Part shown: positions 21,521 through 32,318 of the stretch, one piece after another
How the letters are laid out: the number at the start of each line of letters is the position of its first letter
How positions within the stretch are numbered: the first letter of the stretch is position 1
Assembly (NCBI GenBank): GCA_963995505.1
Contig: OZ023188.1
Coordinates: 17,497,912 to 17,561,911, forward strand
Direction: 5' to 3'
Length of the DNA: 64,000 nt
Source of the DNA: Hypericum androsaemum
Lineage: Eukaryota > Streptophyta > Magnoliopsida > Malpighiales > Hypericaceae
Program-made: the position numbers and the translations under genes
Notes under the pieces: generated by a model
The model's database searches: none
What the model was told of the DNA's origin: nothing
Seen by the model: only the letters and a program-made list of their open reading frames with translations

Positions 21521-23891
21521 TAATAATATATTTTTTGCTGCAACATATATTTTTTTGGAGGTGAAGAGGAAGTTATTTGCAGTGAAATGGATTTGTTGTC
21601 GGGTGAAAGGGATTTGGAGTCGGGTGAAAGTGATATGGAGCCGGGAATAGGTATTTGTAGTCGGATGAAAGTGATATGGTCATTCATTCACAATCCTAAA
21701 CACAAATCAACTACACAAGATCAAACACCTAACAACAGATCCAAAGCTATAAACCAAGACACTATCCTGTACCCAAAACCTAAGCACCTCCCCAAAAGAA
21801 CAAACCTGTACACAAACCATAATCAACCACCAAACGGTTAATCCAAATCACAACCAAAAATCAGTATCCCAACCCCACCAAATCGCCTTCCGTATCACCA
21901 AAACACAATACCATCAACAAATCTACTTTCATTGCCCAAATGGACGACCGAAACCATAACACCATAAATAAATAAACAATTAAGTGATTTCAAATGATAC
22001 CTTCCAAACAATGCAGCGAGTTCCAAGGACGTCGAGCAAACCTAAAAGATCAATTTGAAGATTAGTATTTCATGTTAAAACTTTAATACAGAAAATGTAC
22101 AAAGAGTTAATAAATACCTCTTGTTTGGTTTCAAGAGAAAGACTACCAAGTGATCTAGAGTTTAATGCTAGAATCTTTTTATATATGTTAAACTGAAACT
22201 TAATGTTAGTTTTTTAGGTCGGGCTTTGATACTCCGAAAATCAGAGTACAAAATGGGGCGCAAAATTAATTTAGTGACTCAAGAGTCGGAACTGGGCCTT
22301 AGTATGATCCACTATCCTAAAGTAAACTTATTTAGTGACTCAAATCTCATTCTATCCGAAAGAATATTAAACAGCAAGAAAATAGTATAGATTTTGATTA
22401 ATATAAGTTAAAATAGAAAGAGTATACAATATGAATGTAATAAGTTAAAGAAAAATTAGAAATTTATATTTTATATATATAATTTTAGTTGTTATTGTAA
22501 ACTGGTCAGGCTTTAATTTGGACGAGCAGAGAAATGAAATGTCTGGCCCAATTCACAACAATTATCTAACAGAAGAAATTTCAGTTACCATGACTTCTAG
22601 ATAAATTGACATAAATAATTTCATCAAATAATACAAATTCAAATAATGAAATTATAAAAAAATAAAACACAAAAACAGATTATACCTCAGAACATGATGC
22701 CCCAAAGTGGAAAGAGGCAGGTTGATGTGATCTCTTCGGGACCATAAGATCACTAAGGCCAATACATCCTAAGCACGACCCCCTTACATTCAGACCTTAA
22801 AAACTGTATCCATCCTAAACCGTTCTAAAATGAATCTTATATTTTAAAAATTATAAACAATCTTCGGAGGACAATTGAAATGAAGATAAAAATTCATATT
22901 TTCTATTACCTAAAAATGATAAGTCTAAATACACAAGAGGGAGTGCAAAATGAGTGAATTGTATTTTAAAAAATAAAATAGGATTCTTCAATATCTGAAA
23001 AAAGCCACTCTTGAGACTGATGGCACTGAGAAACATATCATTGTAACCCATTCCATTAACAAAAACACCAGAATCAAATGCGAATCAATTGCGAGAAAAA
23101 AGGAGGAGTATTATGCACCCGAATACGAAAGAGGATGGTAGCAGTTAGAGAGAAACATAAGCACTAAGACCAACTCTCTAAATCTACACGCATTCATAAA
23201 TTCGAAATAACTAAATAAACACGAACAAATTGACTTACACCATACTATTATAAATCAAAACAAAAACAAATTAATAGCAAAATTCATGTTTCAATTTGAT
23301 ATAAAACCAAATATTTAACAGTGATAATTCAACAACTAAGAAAGGGAGAGATCATATCAATATAACAGGAAGAACAACAGATCCTATAATTCAATTTAAT
23401 TTCAAGATCCGCCCATATGCCCGCGACCCAAAGAACCAAAAATAGCGAGGAAAGGCGTGGATGAAAGCTAACGTAATCTTAAGAGACTAAAATTTTGACT
23501 AGAGACCATACGACCACGGTCTGAAAAACAAACTTTTAAGAAAAGTAAGAAGGAAAACAGACCGAAAACACTAATTTTGGGAAATATCGATGTTTAATTA
23601 ACACGAACTACGTCCAGATCCTACATCTACATGAAAGGGTGGGAAACATATATCAAGATCTAAATAAATAATTAAGTCTAAAAAGAAGTCACCAAATCCA
23701 AAACGAACCCAATTATTATGATTCAAATAATAAGCAGATCAACACATAGAGGCAAAAGGTCTTTACCAAGACCCGATTGAAAAAACCAAAAAAAGACACC
23801 AGATCCACACAAATTCATAAAGGTGAGGACGGCAGATTATTATGTTTCAAATTATTGAAAAACAAAAATTTAAACAAAGATGATGAAATAG
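21521..23891. other. AT-rich intergenic sequence, no gene seen
   Basis: The longest open frames are low-complexity or without recognisable motifs. Two short GTGACTCAA-containing phrases near 22274 and 22335 repeat. Nothing else stands out. Confidence 0.5.
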
Positions 23892-24012
23892 ACTTGGATA
23901 AATTACTCTCAAGTCCCTTGTGTTTGCTTAAATATACTCAAAAGTCTCCCGTATTTATAAAATATATGCCGACATCCTTCGTATTTGATTTCGTTACACT
24001 TTTGGATCCCTG
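23892..24012 (+). mobile_element. One end of a long-TIR (Mutator-like) element
   Basis: TAAATTACTCTCAAGTCCC followed by GCTTAAATATACTCAAAAGTCTCCCG and then TTTGATTTCGTTACACTTTTGG closely match both ends of the element at 54676-55716. The sequence then runs into the Copia D fragment and no second end was found, so this is a solo end. Confidence 0.7.
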
Positions 24013-25058
24013 GCTAAAGGAAGGGGAAGGTAATGTGGTTTGGTGGAAGTAGTACAAGCCATTCACCTTCTCAACCGAACCAATCATCCTCTTCTTGGCT
24101 AGGTCCTACACATGACAATGGGAACCAGAGAAAATCAGTGAGTAACTTGTGTCCCCAGTCAACCTACTGATAGAAATTAAGTTGAAGCTGAATTCAGGGA
24201 TATAAAGGACTTGATGCAAAATCAAGTCTGCTGTCAAAGACACATTGCCAATATGTGTTGCCTGGATGCGTGTACCATTAGGGAGTGATACAAACGCAGG
24301 CGAGATAGGTACAAAAGTGAGGAAGTAGTCCGGAGAGCAGGCACATGTGTGGATGCTCCCGAATCGAGAATCCAAGGCTTTAACCCCATGTCTGGTTGAA
24401 GCTGCAAATTGAAGATATTACCTGCAGCAATAGGAGGTAGTGTATCCAGTAGGTTCGCAACTGTGGGACAAGTCACAGCTGTAGCAGTGTGGTTTGGTCC
24501 TCGTATAGTCACAGAGTTAGATGCCACAGATTGAGAGGAAACTACTGTTGTACTAGGACTTTGTTGAAACACAGCGAAGAGACCATTAAGCTGAGATTGA
24601 ATCTGCTGGAGTTATGTCATGGGATCAACCAAACCTTCAGGAACAATTCTAGAAGTATTGGACGATATAGAATTAGAAGCCATTGTCATATTCACATGAT
24701 TTGCTCTGCTACGAGGCACAAAACCAGGCGGATAGCTGTGGAGCTTGAAACATTTGTCAATGTGCACAAATAGGCTTCTTGCCTTGTTGATTCCCATAAC
24801 CACCCGATACATTGTTGCGTTTGTAACCACCCGAACCAGCAGCATGAACAACCATAATAGGGACATCTACTGGTTTAACATTCCCAGTAGCAACAGAAAC
24901 ATTCCCGAGCTGCCTTTCGTGTTGACGCAACAGGTACAAAATCCTACTCGTGTAGGCAACAGATCCATAACTAGAATCTACATTCTAACTGATGCAAAGT
25001 TCTCATTCAAGCCAAGTAGAAAGCCTATAATCAAAGTCTTGTTGTTGATAACTACGCA

Positions 25059-25559
25059 CTAAATTAATAGCAGCACAACTGGCGGTAGAATTCGCAGCAC
25101 ATTCACAACTCGAAATAGGTCTAAATTGAACCAATTGTAGTCCTGGAGAGATTGAATACCTTGCGAGATTGAGTGCAGTTTGCGCTTCAAATCTGCAATC
25201 TGAATCATGTCGCTTCTGCCAAAGAAATCCTGGAGTTCGTCCCAAACATCCGCGACGAACTCATGCCATTGAAGATTCTCGGCAAGATCGGCGACAATGG
25301 AGTTCATAATCCAACGGAAAACCATAGTATTACAGCATTTCCAAGCTGAGTGACACGGATCTCCGAGAGGCGGCATCGCGACAGTTCGATCCACGAAATC
25401 GAGCTTATTCTTGGTCTCCAGCGACATTCGCATGGATTTACTCCAAGAATGGTAATTATCCTCATTGAGCAAAGGCGTGACGAGAATCGTGGCCGGATTT
25501 TTGCTCGGATGGAGGTAGAAAGGACTGGAATAGTCTGTAGAAGTCACAGAATCCGCCAT
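25059..25559 (-). CDS. Copia D gag, N-terminal part
   Basis: The frame from the ATG at 25559 (MADSVTSTDYSSPFYLHPS) shows the plant Copia gag pattern: LLNEDNYHSWSKSMRMSL, then KNKLDFVDRT and WDELQDFFGRSD. An in-frame ATG ten codons earlier (25589) is less likely. After about residue 150 the frame is lost. The gag C-terminus continues in other frames down to the knuckle remnant (CFKLHSYPPGF). It is not expected to make a working gag. Confidence 0.7.
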   Translation of the reverse strand: MADSVTSTDYSSPFYLHPSKNPATILVTPLLNEDNYHSWSKSMRMSLETKNKLDFVDRTVAMPPLGDPCHSAWKCCNTMVFRWIMNSIVADLAENLQWHEFVADVWDELQDFFGRSDMIQIADLKRKLHSISQGIQSLQDYNWFNLDLFRVVNVLRILPPVVLLLI

Positions 25560-25648
25560 GGAAGTTGGCTTCAAGAACAAGAAGGTCAAAGAACAAAGAG
25601 AAGAAGCTCGTGGAAGCTTTTAGAAGGTTGCAGAAGCTCAAGAACTCT

Positions 25649-25660
25649 GTTCTGATACCA
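25649..25660 (-). other. Primer-binding site of Copia D
   Basis: The minus strand reads TGGTATCAGAAC, a one-base variant of the initiator-Met-tRNA primer site. Confidence 0.8.
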
Positions 25661-25992
25661 TATCAAGATTTTGAAGAGAGTAACCGTTTTCTGGAGAATG
25701 AATCAATATTATAGAAAATTAGTTTACAATGTACAGAGTGCAGATATATATACGATATCCAGATGAAGTAATAAATGAAAGAGGCAGGGCTAAACTTGTA
25801 AATGTCTACTCTGTACAGCTGGCATACCCTTATGAGTCTTTTCACATTTGACTCTATTTTCCCGCTTTGCTTCTGTGAGTTGTTTCCCGACTTGCTCACT
25901 CAGGAGCATCTCTGTCTTTTTGTTTCTCACACGAGAAAGCAGGCGAGGAGTCTATTACCTTCGTTTCTCACCTCATGCAGAGAACACAAACA
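25661..25992 (-). repeat. 5' LTR of Copia D (boundaries approximate)
   Basis: The region between the primer site and about 25992 has no coding potential and about 330 bases, a typical Copia LTR length. The minus strand would start TGTTTGTGTTCTC. No partner LTR is present. Confidence 0.5.
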
Positions 25993-26429
25993 TGGTTTTA
26001 TAAAAAGCGGAATTTACGTTACATATATATTATTAGTTGATGAGTTATTTTAGTTAAACTATAATTCTTGAATGTAAGTTTCAAAAATGTAACTATGTCG
26101 AACTTTGATAAAAAATTTGTCATTTGTTATGTCTGATTTGATTTAAATTTGAATTAGTCCACGTATTTTTTTTAAACTAGTAGACCAATTGAGATCACCT
26201 TTTCATTGTTTCCCTTGACTTTATGACCGTACGTGCGGATGAGGGGAATTTGGGAGTGGACCGTTGGCCATAATCCGCTGATTTATGGAACATTTACCCA
26301 AAAGTTTCTCGGACTTGCTTCTGTTTAACGCGTAGAAATCATTATCGCTTCTTGATTTGCGATTGTTTGGCGCTTGAAATTAGTCTAATGTCTGAGAATG
26401 GTTGTATTAGTTTAACACTATGTTAGATC

Positions 26430-28332
26430 AATGTGTACATTGCTCTTGCTATGAGAAACAACAGCAGCCAATTTCTGGATGTTAAAGTATCAAGACTTCA
26501 ACGGCGACGGAAGCTGAGTTGATTGCCATCAATTTGGCAACTAAGTTCGTTCGAGACAATTTGGCAAGAAGTCATTGCTGATTGGGGCTGCAAGCAACAG
26601 TCTGTCCCCTTTGTCTACTTGGGATTATCTGTCGGCTCGTCCATGCGGTTGCATTCGCATTGGGAGCCGTTGTTGGAGACTTTGGATGCTCGCTTGGCTT
26701 CTTGGAAGGGCGCCTCTTTGTCACTGGGAGGCCGGGTTACTCTAGTTAAGTCGGTGCTCTCGTGCCTTCCAATCTACTATCTTTCCTTGTACAAGATGCC
26801 TGCTTGTGTCCTTGAGGATTTTGAGAAAAGAGTCAGGAAGTTCTTGTGGGGAGGCTGCTCTGATGGTCGAACGATGTCCTTTGTTTCTTGGTGCCATGTA
26901 ACCATTCCCGTAGACAAGGGTGGGCTCGGGATATGTCGTATTGACTTGAAAAATGACGGACTCCTTCTCAAGTGGCTTTGGAGGTTCCTAAACCAGCCGG
27001 ATGCGCTATGGTCTAAAGTCATTGCTGGCTTGCACTCTTGCCATTGTGATGCTGTTTTTCCTATGAGTAAGTTTCCCTGTAACATGAGAAGTAAGGGACC
27101 ATGGGCTGCTATTTGGAAGCTGGCTGCTTCCATTACAGCTACGGCAAATCTCTTCAGAAGCAATGTTCGTATGAGTTGTGGTAGAGGAAATCAGACTCTT
27201 TTCTGGGAAGATATTTGGGTGTCACCTACACCTCTAAAGAGCTTATTTCCTCGGCTTTACAGTCTTTCTGTCCTTAAGAATACACTGGTTGAAAGTTGCG
27301 GTATGAGGGATGATCTTGGATGGCATTGGGAGCTAGTTTGGAGACGACGTCTATTGGCTTGGGAGGAAGAGGCGGTCTCTGATCTATTGAATGTTATCAA
27401 TAGATTCCAGTCCTCTTCGGAAGCTGACAAGCCTATCTGGACCCCAGATAAGTTCGCTGGCTTCACGGTGAAGAGGTTTTATTGCTCCATGTTTGAGGGG
27501 TTTTCATTTACTGCACCCACTGTTATGCGAAGTAAGTTCTCTTCACTAATCCCCCTAAAGGTGAGCTGTTTTCTATGGATGGCGCTTCAAGGGCGTATTA
27601 AAACTAGGGACAACTTGCTAAGACGTGGGCTTGTTAATGCATTGTGTGGATTGGAGGAGGAGTCTGCATCTCATTTGTTCATGCATTGTAAGCTTGCTGC
27701 CTCGGTTTGGAACTGGCTTCTCAATCTGTTAGGACTGAAGTGGTGTACTCGTGGAGACTTGATGGGCTTTATGGAGGATTGGCTCAACCTAATGAATGGT
27801 GATGCCAATAAGAAGGTTTGGTATACTGTCTTTGCAACGGTTTTCTGGAGTCTTTGGCTTGCGAGGAACAAGGCAATTTTTGACAACACGGAGGCGAGAT
27901 TGGAGCAGGTCATCCATTTGGCTTCTCGGTGGTTCGATGAGTGGGGATTATGGTCAGGGATATCCAGGAGCTTCCAATCGCAGGACATCATTCTATTCCT
28001 GGGCTCACTTGTCCATTGCTAAGATGGAGTTTGCTTTTTGATCGGCTGTGTATTATGCAGTTGCTTCCTAGGCGACTACCTGGTTTATAAACTGTACTTG
28101 AGTCAATTTTAAAGGAGAAATAAAAGTTTACCTTTAAAAAAAAAACTTACTATTTAGTTGCACCGTGATAGAATCTGATTGCAAGGTGATAGTTGATTTC
28201 TTCAATTTTGCATTGACCGATATTGATTGGAGGATCATACTGATTGCTCTAGAGGTGCAAACTTCTCTTTTGAGTTTATCTTTGTGTAAACTAAGTTTCG
28301 TACCTAGGATGACAAACCAAGTTGCAGATTGA
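26430..28332 (+). pseudogene. RNase H-like (RVT_3 type) relic, interrupted by a LINE
   Basis: Left of the LINE the sequence reads RNNSSQFLDVKVSR and, one frame over, TSTATEAELIAINLATKFV, with the catalytic Glu context of RNase H. Right of the LINE poly(A), at 28150-28332, it reads CTVIESDCKVIVDFFN, then KLSFVPRMTNQVAD and TGA, with the ESD aspartate and the C-terminal FVPR-N-AD block. The two halves fit one plant RVT_3 domain split by the insertion. A frameshift at about 26492 shows it was already decayed or has decayed since. Confidence 0.65.
26550..28143 (+). mobile_element. 5'-truncated L1-type LINE (ORF2 C-terminal part) with poly(A)
   Basis: One long open frame covers the end of ORF2: the post-catalytic RT region (PFVYLGLSVGSS, LSLGGRVTLVKSVLSCLP, KFLWGG) and the zf-RVT domain (PLKVSCFLWMALQGRIKTRDNL, then ESASHLFMHC). 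The frame stops at 28022. A run of ten A at 28134-28143 marks the 3' end. The catalytic RT core, endonuclease and ORF1 are missing. The exact 5' junction lies between about 26545 and 26570. No clear target duplication was found by eye. Confidence 0.8.
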
Positions 28333-28380
28333 TTGACAAAGTCTACTCGTTTATGAGTTATTTTGGATGATAACTATTAG

Positions 28381-28935
28381 ATGGACTAATTATCAGCAAC
28401 AAGGACACCACTGTCCCCAAATTCTCACAGGCAAAAACATTCACCGTATCAACATTTGGCCCGTGAGCTGGTTTAAGTAGTAAGGTATTTGATTTTTTTA
28501 ATAAAATATTTGGTTTACGCTTTGCGAAAGGAAAAAACGTCGTTAGGAGAACCACCACTTTAACACTTTTGTGCATGCAATATGTGTTGCAGAAAATATA
28601 TCTACTATGGGGAGAGTGACCAGATATTCAATCTGGAGCTTGCACAAAACATGAAAGAGTAAGTGCCCTACTGGCTAATTGGTTAATTACCAATTTTCCC
28701 ATATTTACCATAATCAATCAATTGCCAAGGAAATTAATTTGGGTCATTTTCGGACAATGGAATTTGCTTGTAATGATGTGATTCCAGGCAACTAGGTGAG
28801 AACGCATCGTTCCAGGGGATAAAGAAGGGAGGACATTTGGTTCACTTGGAAAGGCCTTGCGTCTATAACAGGTGTCTTAAGCAGTTTCTAGCCTCTCTTC
28901 CAGAAGATGAAGAGAGTATAATATTTGGAGGATGA
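28381..28935 (+). pseudogene. Alpha/beta hydrolase, last exons only (probably broken)
   Basis: Three blocks match the C-terminal end of plant alpha/beta-fold hydrolases. Block 28381-28430 reads LIISNKDTTVPKFSQ. Block 28593-28658 carries WGE/SDQIFNLELAQNMK. Block 28788-28935 reads QLGENASFQGIKKGGHLVHLERP and ends in a TGA at 28933-28935. The His of GGHLVH is the usual catalytic histidine. Problems: the first block would need a GC donor, and the second contains TGG GGA GAG TGA, where a two-base loss seems to have shifted the frame between WGE and SDQ. No upstream exons (nucleophile elbow) were found to the left. It may be a 3' fragment or a recently broken gene. Copia B inserted just past the stop. 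Confidence 0.65.
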
Positions 28936-28941
28936 GATTGC

Positions 28942-29200
28942 TGAAATGTTTCTGTATTGCTTACATATTCTTTACACTGCGTACATACATTTATACAGAG
29001 TGCTGGTACTAATTACAGGAGAGAATTGTGGGATTACATAATCACAGTGATTGCTAAGAATCCGGACAGAATTGGTAGCAGCAGATATGGTGATAACTGT
29101 CTTGATAATAGGAGGCTGATAAGGTAACAAATCTTCCAGATTGTAGCAGATCACATCCATCCTGATAAGGTAAGGAATCTTCTAGATTGTATCTCCTTTA
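28942..29200 (-). repeat. 3' LTR of Copia B
   Basis: Plus-strand ends are TGAAATGTTTCTG and ATCTCCTTTA. It is bounded inside by a G-rich polypurine tract (minus strand GCGGGGGCG). It matches 40412-40670 with about five differences. Confidence 0.93.
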
Positions 29201-30859
29201 CGCCCCCGCAAGCTGATGGTGGGTCACCGTCAGCTTGTCTCGAAGTTCTTGAAAATGCTTCTTTGGCAGTGGCTTGGTGAGCAGGTCAGCAACTTGATCA
29301 CGAGTGGATATGTAGCGTACGTTTAGGCTGCCAGACGCCACTTGTTCTCGGACAAAGTGGAAGTCAATTTCCATGTGTTTGGACCTTGAGTGAAAGACTG
29401 GGTTGGCGGATAAGTATGTGGCTCCGAGATTGTCACACCACAAGACCGGAGATGCTTGAAGTTGTAACTGAATCTCTTTGAGAAGTGACTGTAGCCATAG
29501 GGTCTCGGATGCCACCGTGGCGAGTGCCCTGTATTCAGCTTCTGTACTCGAACGGGAGACCGCCCTTTGCTTGCGAGATGACCACGAGATGAGATTGGGG
29601 CCTAGGAAGACAGCATATCCAGACGTCAATCGTCGATCTATGGGACAATTCGCCCAGTCCGCATCGCTGTAGCCATGAAGTGTGATTGTCTTGGCTGGTT
29701 TGATGATCAAACCATGATCAATGGTGCCCTGTAGGTACCTCAGAATTCTCTTAACTCCACTCCAGGGAACCGGGGATGGGGAGTGGATGAACTGTGCCAC
29801 GCGGTTGATGGCAAATGCAATCTCTGGTCGGGTTACTCCCAGGTATTGAAGGCAGCCAACTATTTGTCTGTAAAGAGCTGCATCACATGGCACAGTGGAG
29901 GAGGGTTCGTTGGATGTTGCTGGTGTTGCTTGAGGCTTGCAATCTGCCATTTTTGATTTGGCTAGGATATCACGAACATATTTTCCTTGAGAGAGGAATA
30001 TGCCTTTGGACGACCGCACAGCTTCAATACCTAAAAAATAAGAGAGATTCCCAAGATCCTTGACAGCGAAGCGCTGATTCAGGAAAGTGAGCAGCCGATT
30101 GAGTGCCAAGGAGTTGGAACCTGTGATTAGGATATCGTCTACGTAGACAAGAACATACATCAGGATCGTGCCATGCCGGAGATAGAAGAGACTTGAATCT
30201 GTTTTCGACCCTTGAAAGCCGAACTCATATAAGCCGGCTTTTAGGCAGCTAAACCATGCCCTCGGAGCCTGTTTCAGGCCATAGATTGATTTTTGCAACT
30301 TACAGACATGATCAGGATATTGCGGGTGATGGAATCCCGGCGGTTGCTCCATGAAAACATTTTCAGTGAGTGTTCCATGGAGGAACGCATTTGAGACATC
30401 CAATTGACATACCGGCCAATTATAGAATACTACAATTGAGAGGAGAAGGCGGACTGTAGCTGGCTTGACAACCGGACTGAAGGTCTCTTGATAATCGACT
30501 CCCGGGCATTGTTGAAACCCCTTGGCAACGACCTGGGCTTTGTATCGAGCCACTGAACCATCGGAGTGAGTCTTAAGGCAGAACACCCACTTGCATACCA
30601 GTACGTTTCGTGCCTTGAAGCGAGGTACCAGCAGCCATGTCTTGTTCTTGATGAGAGCATTGAATTCTTCATGCATCGCAGTGCGCCAATTTGAGTCTGT
30701 GACTGCTTTTGTGTAACAGGTAGGAACTGACGGTGGAACGCTTGCAACTAAGGCTTGAGGATTACCTTTGGACTGGGACCGCGTGGTCATTTGGTGTGTG
30801 CGGCCAGTAGAAGATGCCGGCGGTGCGGGAGCTGTGGCGTGGATCCCTGTCGGCAAAGC
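29198..30859 (-). CDS. Copia B reverse transcriptase and RNase H
   Basis: A 552-residue open frame. The RT begins NWRTAMHEEFNALIKNKTW, has QLDVSNAFLHG and SIYGLKQAPRAW, and contains the catalytic YVDDILI. RNase H follows with SDADWANCPIDRRLTSGY, STEAEYRAL and WCDNLGATYLS, and ends near LLTKPLPKKHF. No internal stop remains here, though it would need readthrough of the TAA at 30860-30862 to be translated as part of the polyprotein. It ends at the polypurine tract of the 3' LTR. Confidence 0.88.
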   Translation of the reverse strand, partial: ALPTGIHATAPAPPASSTGRTHQMTTRSQSKGNPQALVASVPPSVPTCYTKAVTDSNWRTAMHEEFNALIKNKTWLLVPRFKARNVLVCKWVFCLKTHSDGSVARYKAQVVAKGFQQCPGVDYQETFSPVVKPATVRLLLSIVVFYNWPVCQLDVSNAFLHGTLTENVFMEQPPGFHHPQYPDHVCKLQKSIYGLKQAPRAWFSCLKAGLYEFGFQGSKTDSSLFYLRHGTILMYVLVYVDDILITGSNSLALNRLLTFLNQRFAVKDLGNLSYFLGIEAVRSSKGIFLSQGKYVRDILAKSKMADCKPQATPATSNEPSSTVPCDAALYRQIVGCLQYLGVTRPEIAFAINRVAQFIHSPSPVPWSGVKRILRYLQGTIDHGLIIKPAKTITLHGYSDADWANCPIDRRLTSGYAVFLGPNLISWSSRKQRAVSRSSTEAEYRALATVASETLWLQSLLKEIQLQLQASPVLWCDNLGATYLSANPVFHSRSKHMEIDFHFVREQVASGSLNVRYISTRDQVADLLTKPLPKKHFQELRDKLTVTHHQLAGA

Positions 30860-31492
30860 TTAGTCTCTAGATTGGGAAGTTGGCCTTCTACTGTATACTT
30901 GTGTTATAGTGGGATGACGAGAGGCCTGATGTCCTTGTTGTATTTGTTGGGATGGGCCTGCCTCCATATTATTTGGTGTTGCAGTGGTGGGCCCAAGTGG
31001 TATTGTAAGACCAGTTGCTGGTGGCGGTGAATTGGGTCCATTTGCGGGCCTAGCCAGTGGAATTGGACATTTCGGATGAAAATAATTAAATGGGCCTTCA
31101 GTTGGATTTTCAAGGGGGGTCAACTCTCGGGTACCTTTACCAGTTGACTTTGGACCTGTAAAAGGAAAAACTGACTCGTCAAATAGCACATGACGAGAAA
31201 TATGCAGTCTTTTAGTAAGTATGTCAAAACAAATATATCCTTTATGTTGGCGACTGTATCCCATAAAAATGTATTTAGTCGATCTAGGCTCAAGCTTGTG
31301 TTTTGTAATAGGCCGTAACCATGGGTAGCACAGGCAGCCAATAACTTTAAGATTTGCAAGTGATGGCGACTCCCCAAATAGTGCAGCATACGGCGTGTTG
31401 TTGCCGAGTAATGGCGTGGGTAGCCGATTAATTAAGTATGCTGCAGAATCGAATATTAGTGTCCAATATTATAGCGGAATCGAAGCATGATG
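30860..31492 (-). pseudogene. Copia B integrase, C-terminal part
   Basis: Continues from the break with IFDSAAYLINRLPTPLL, NTPYAALFGESPS and KYIFMGYSRQHKGY, the GKGY-like end of Copia integrase, then a proline-rich linker. A TAA interrupts the frame about five codons into this part (after ASIPL) and a second TAA at 30860-30862 separates it from the reverse transcriptase. Confidence 0.8.
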
Positions 31493-31902
31493 TGTTGGAG
31501 AATTGGTTTATTAACCAAGGAAGAGATGGCCCAATACAAGTGAGTGTATTGGGCTTTGGCCCAAATATTTAATTAGAGGGAGAATCCTAATTAAATATAA
31601 TAACTAAGTAATTAGTGGGTAACTTTGAGCTAATTTAATTGAAGGTCACACCAATTGATTTTGGGTGTTTGTGAGATCAATACGAAGCTCGTTGATAGAG
31701 CTTCGTAACGATATATAACACTTGTGAAAATTCAATTCTCGGGGTGAATGAAAATTGGCTTTAAAGTGGTATGGTTGTTATTAAAATAAGCACAATCCCA
31801 CATTGGTTAGCGCACCATGCTGAGATAAGTTTATAAGGGACTAGAAGTCTAGCATGGGTAAACTGGTGGAGAAGGGAGAAGATTCTCGCACCGTCCGTCC
31901 GG

Positions 31903-31909
31903 GTCGGGG

Positions 31910-31956
<47 letters not shown>

Positions 31957-31990
31957 TGCGGGTGCGGGTGCGGGGTGCGGGTTGCAGGTT
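31903..31990 (+). repeat. GC-rich hexamer array in the 5' LTR of Copia C
   Basis: About eight copies of GGGCTC followed by GGGTGC and GGGTTGC variants. Confidence 0.9.
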
Positions 31991-32309
31991 GCGGGTTGCG
32001 GGATTGTGGAAATTGTTCCAGGTTCCAGGGCCTTATCTTTTTAGAACTGGGCCGGACTTGTTGTAGCGATCCTAGGCCCAAAAAGTCCTCAGGGCTTCTT
32101 GGACTTCCGTTTGGACAAGCCCACACTCTGGAATCATCTTCACCTTCCAGGTGGCTTTGAATTTAAATTTCGAATTTAAATTCAAGCCAATAAATGGGAT
32201 AACAGCCTAATGAATATGGGAGTTTTATGGGTCTTGTAACAGCCCATTTAATGGGTGGGTTAATGGCCCTATTAAATCCGAATTTGGCTGTTGGAGGTCC
32301 AAGGCTGCC

Positions 32310-32318
32310 TATAAAAGG
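32310..32318 (+). promoter_or_regulatory. TATA box of Copia C 5' LTR
   Basis: TATAAAAGG followed by GAGCTCACC. The same element recurs at 39015-39023 in the 3' LTR. The transcript would start about 30 bases downstream. Confidence 0.7.

Larger units (their letters stand above)
24045..25992 (-). mobile_element. Copia retrotransposon D, truncated (LTR, gag, protease)
   Basis: On the minus strand the order is LTR (about 25992-25661), primer site (25660-25649), gag from 25559, zinc-knuckle region near 24740 and protease near 24380, ending abruptly near 24045. Integrase and reverse transcriptase are absent. The protease motif ILDSGAS is present at about 24380, but the next 80 residues continue in another frame, so there is a frameshift near 24345. 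The outer LTR boundary (TGTTTGTG on the minus strand) is approximate. Confidence 0.75.

Noticed and set aside
26523..28022. Host gene of 499 residues
   Set aside because: The motifs are the RT C-terminal and zf-RVT parts of a LINE, with a poly(A) run downstream, so it is a truncated retroelement.
31854..32160. Open frames with Arg-Ala repeats in both LTRs of Copia C
   Set aside because: They are translations of the GC hexamer array in non-coding LTR sequence and differ between the two LTRs.
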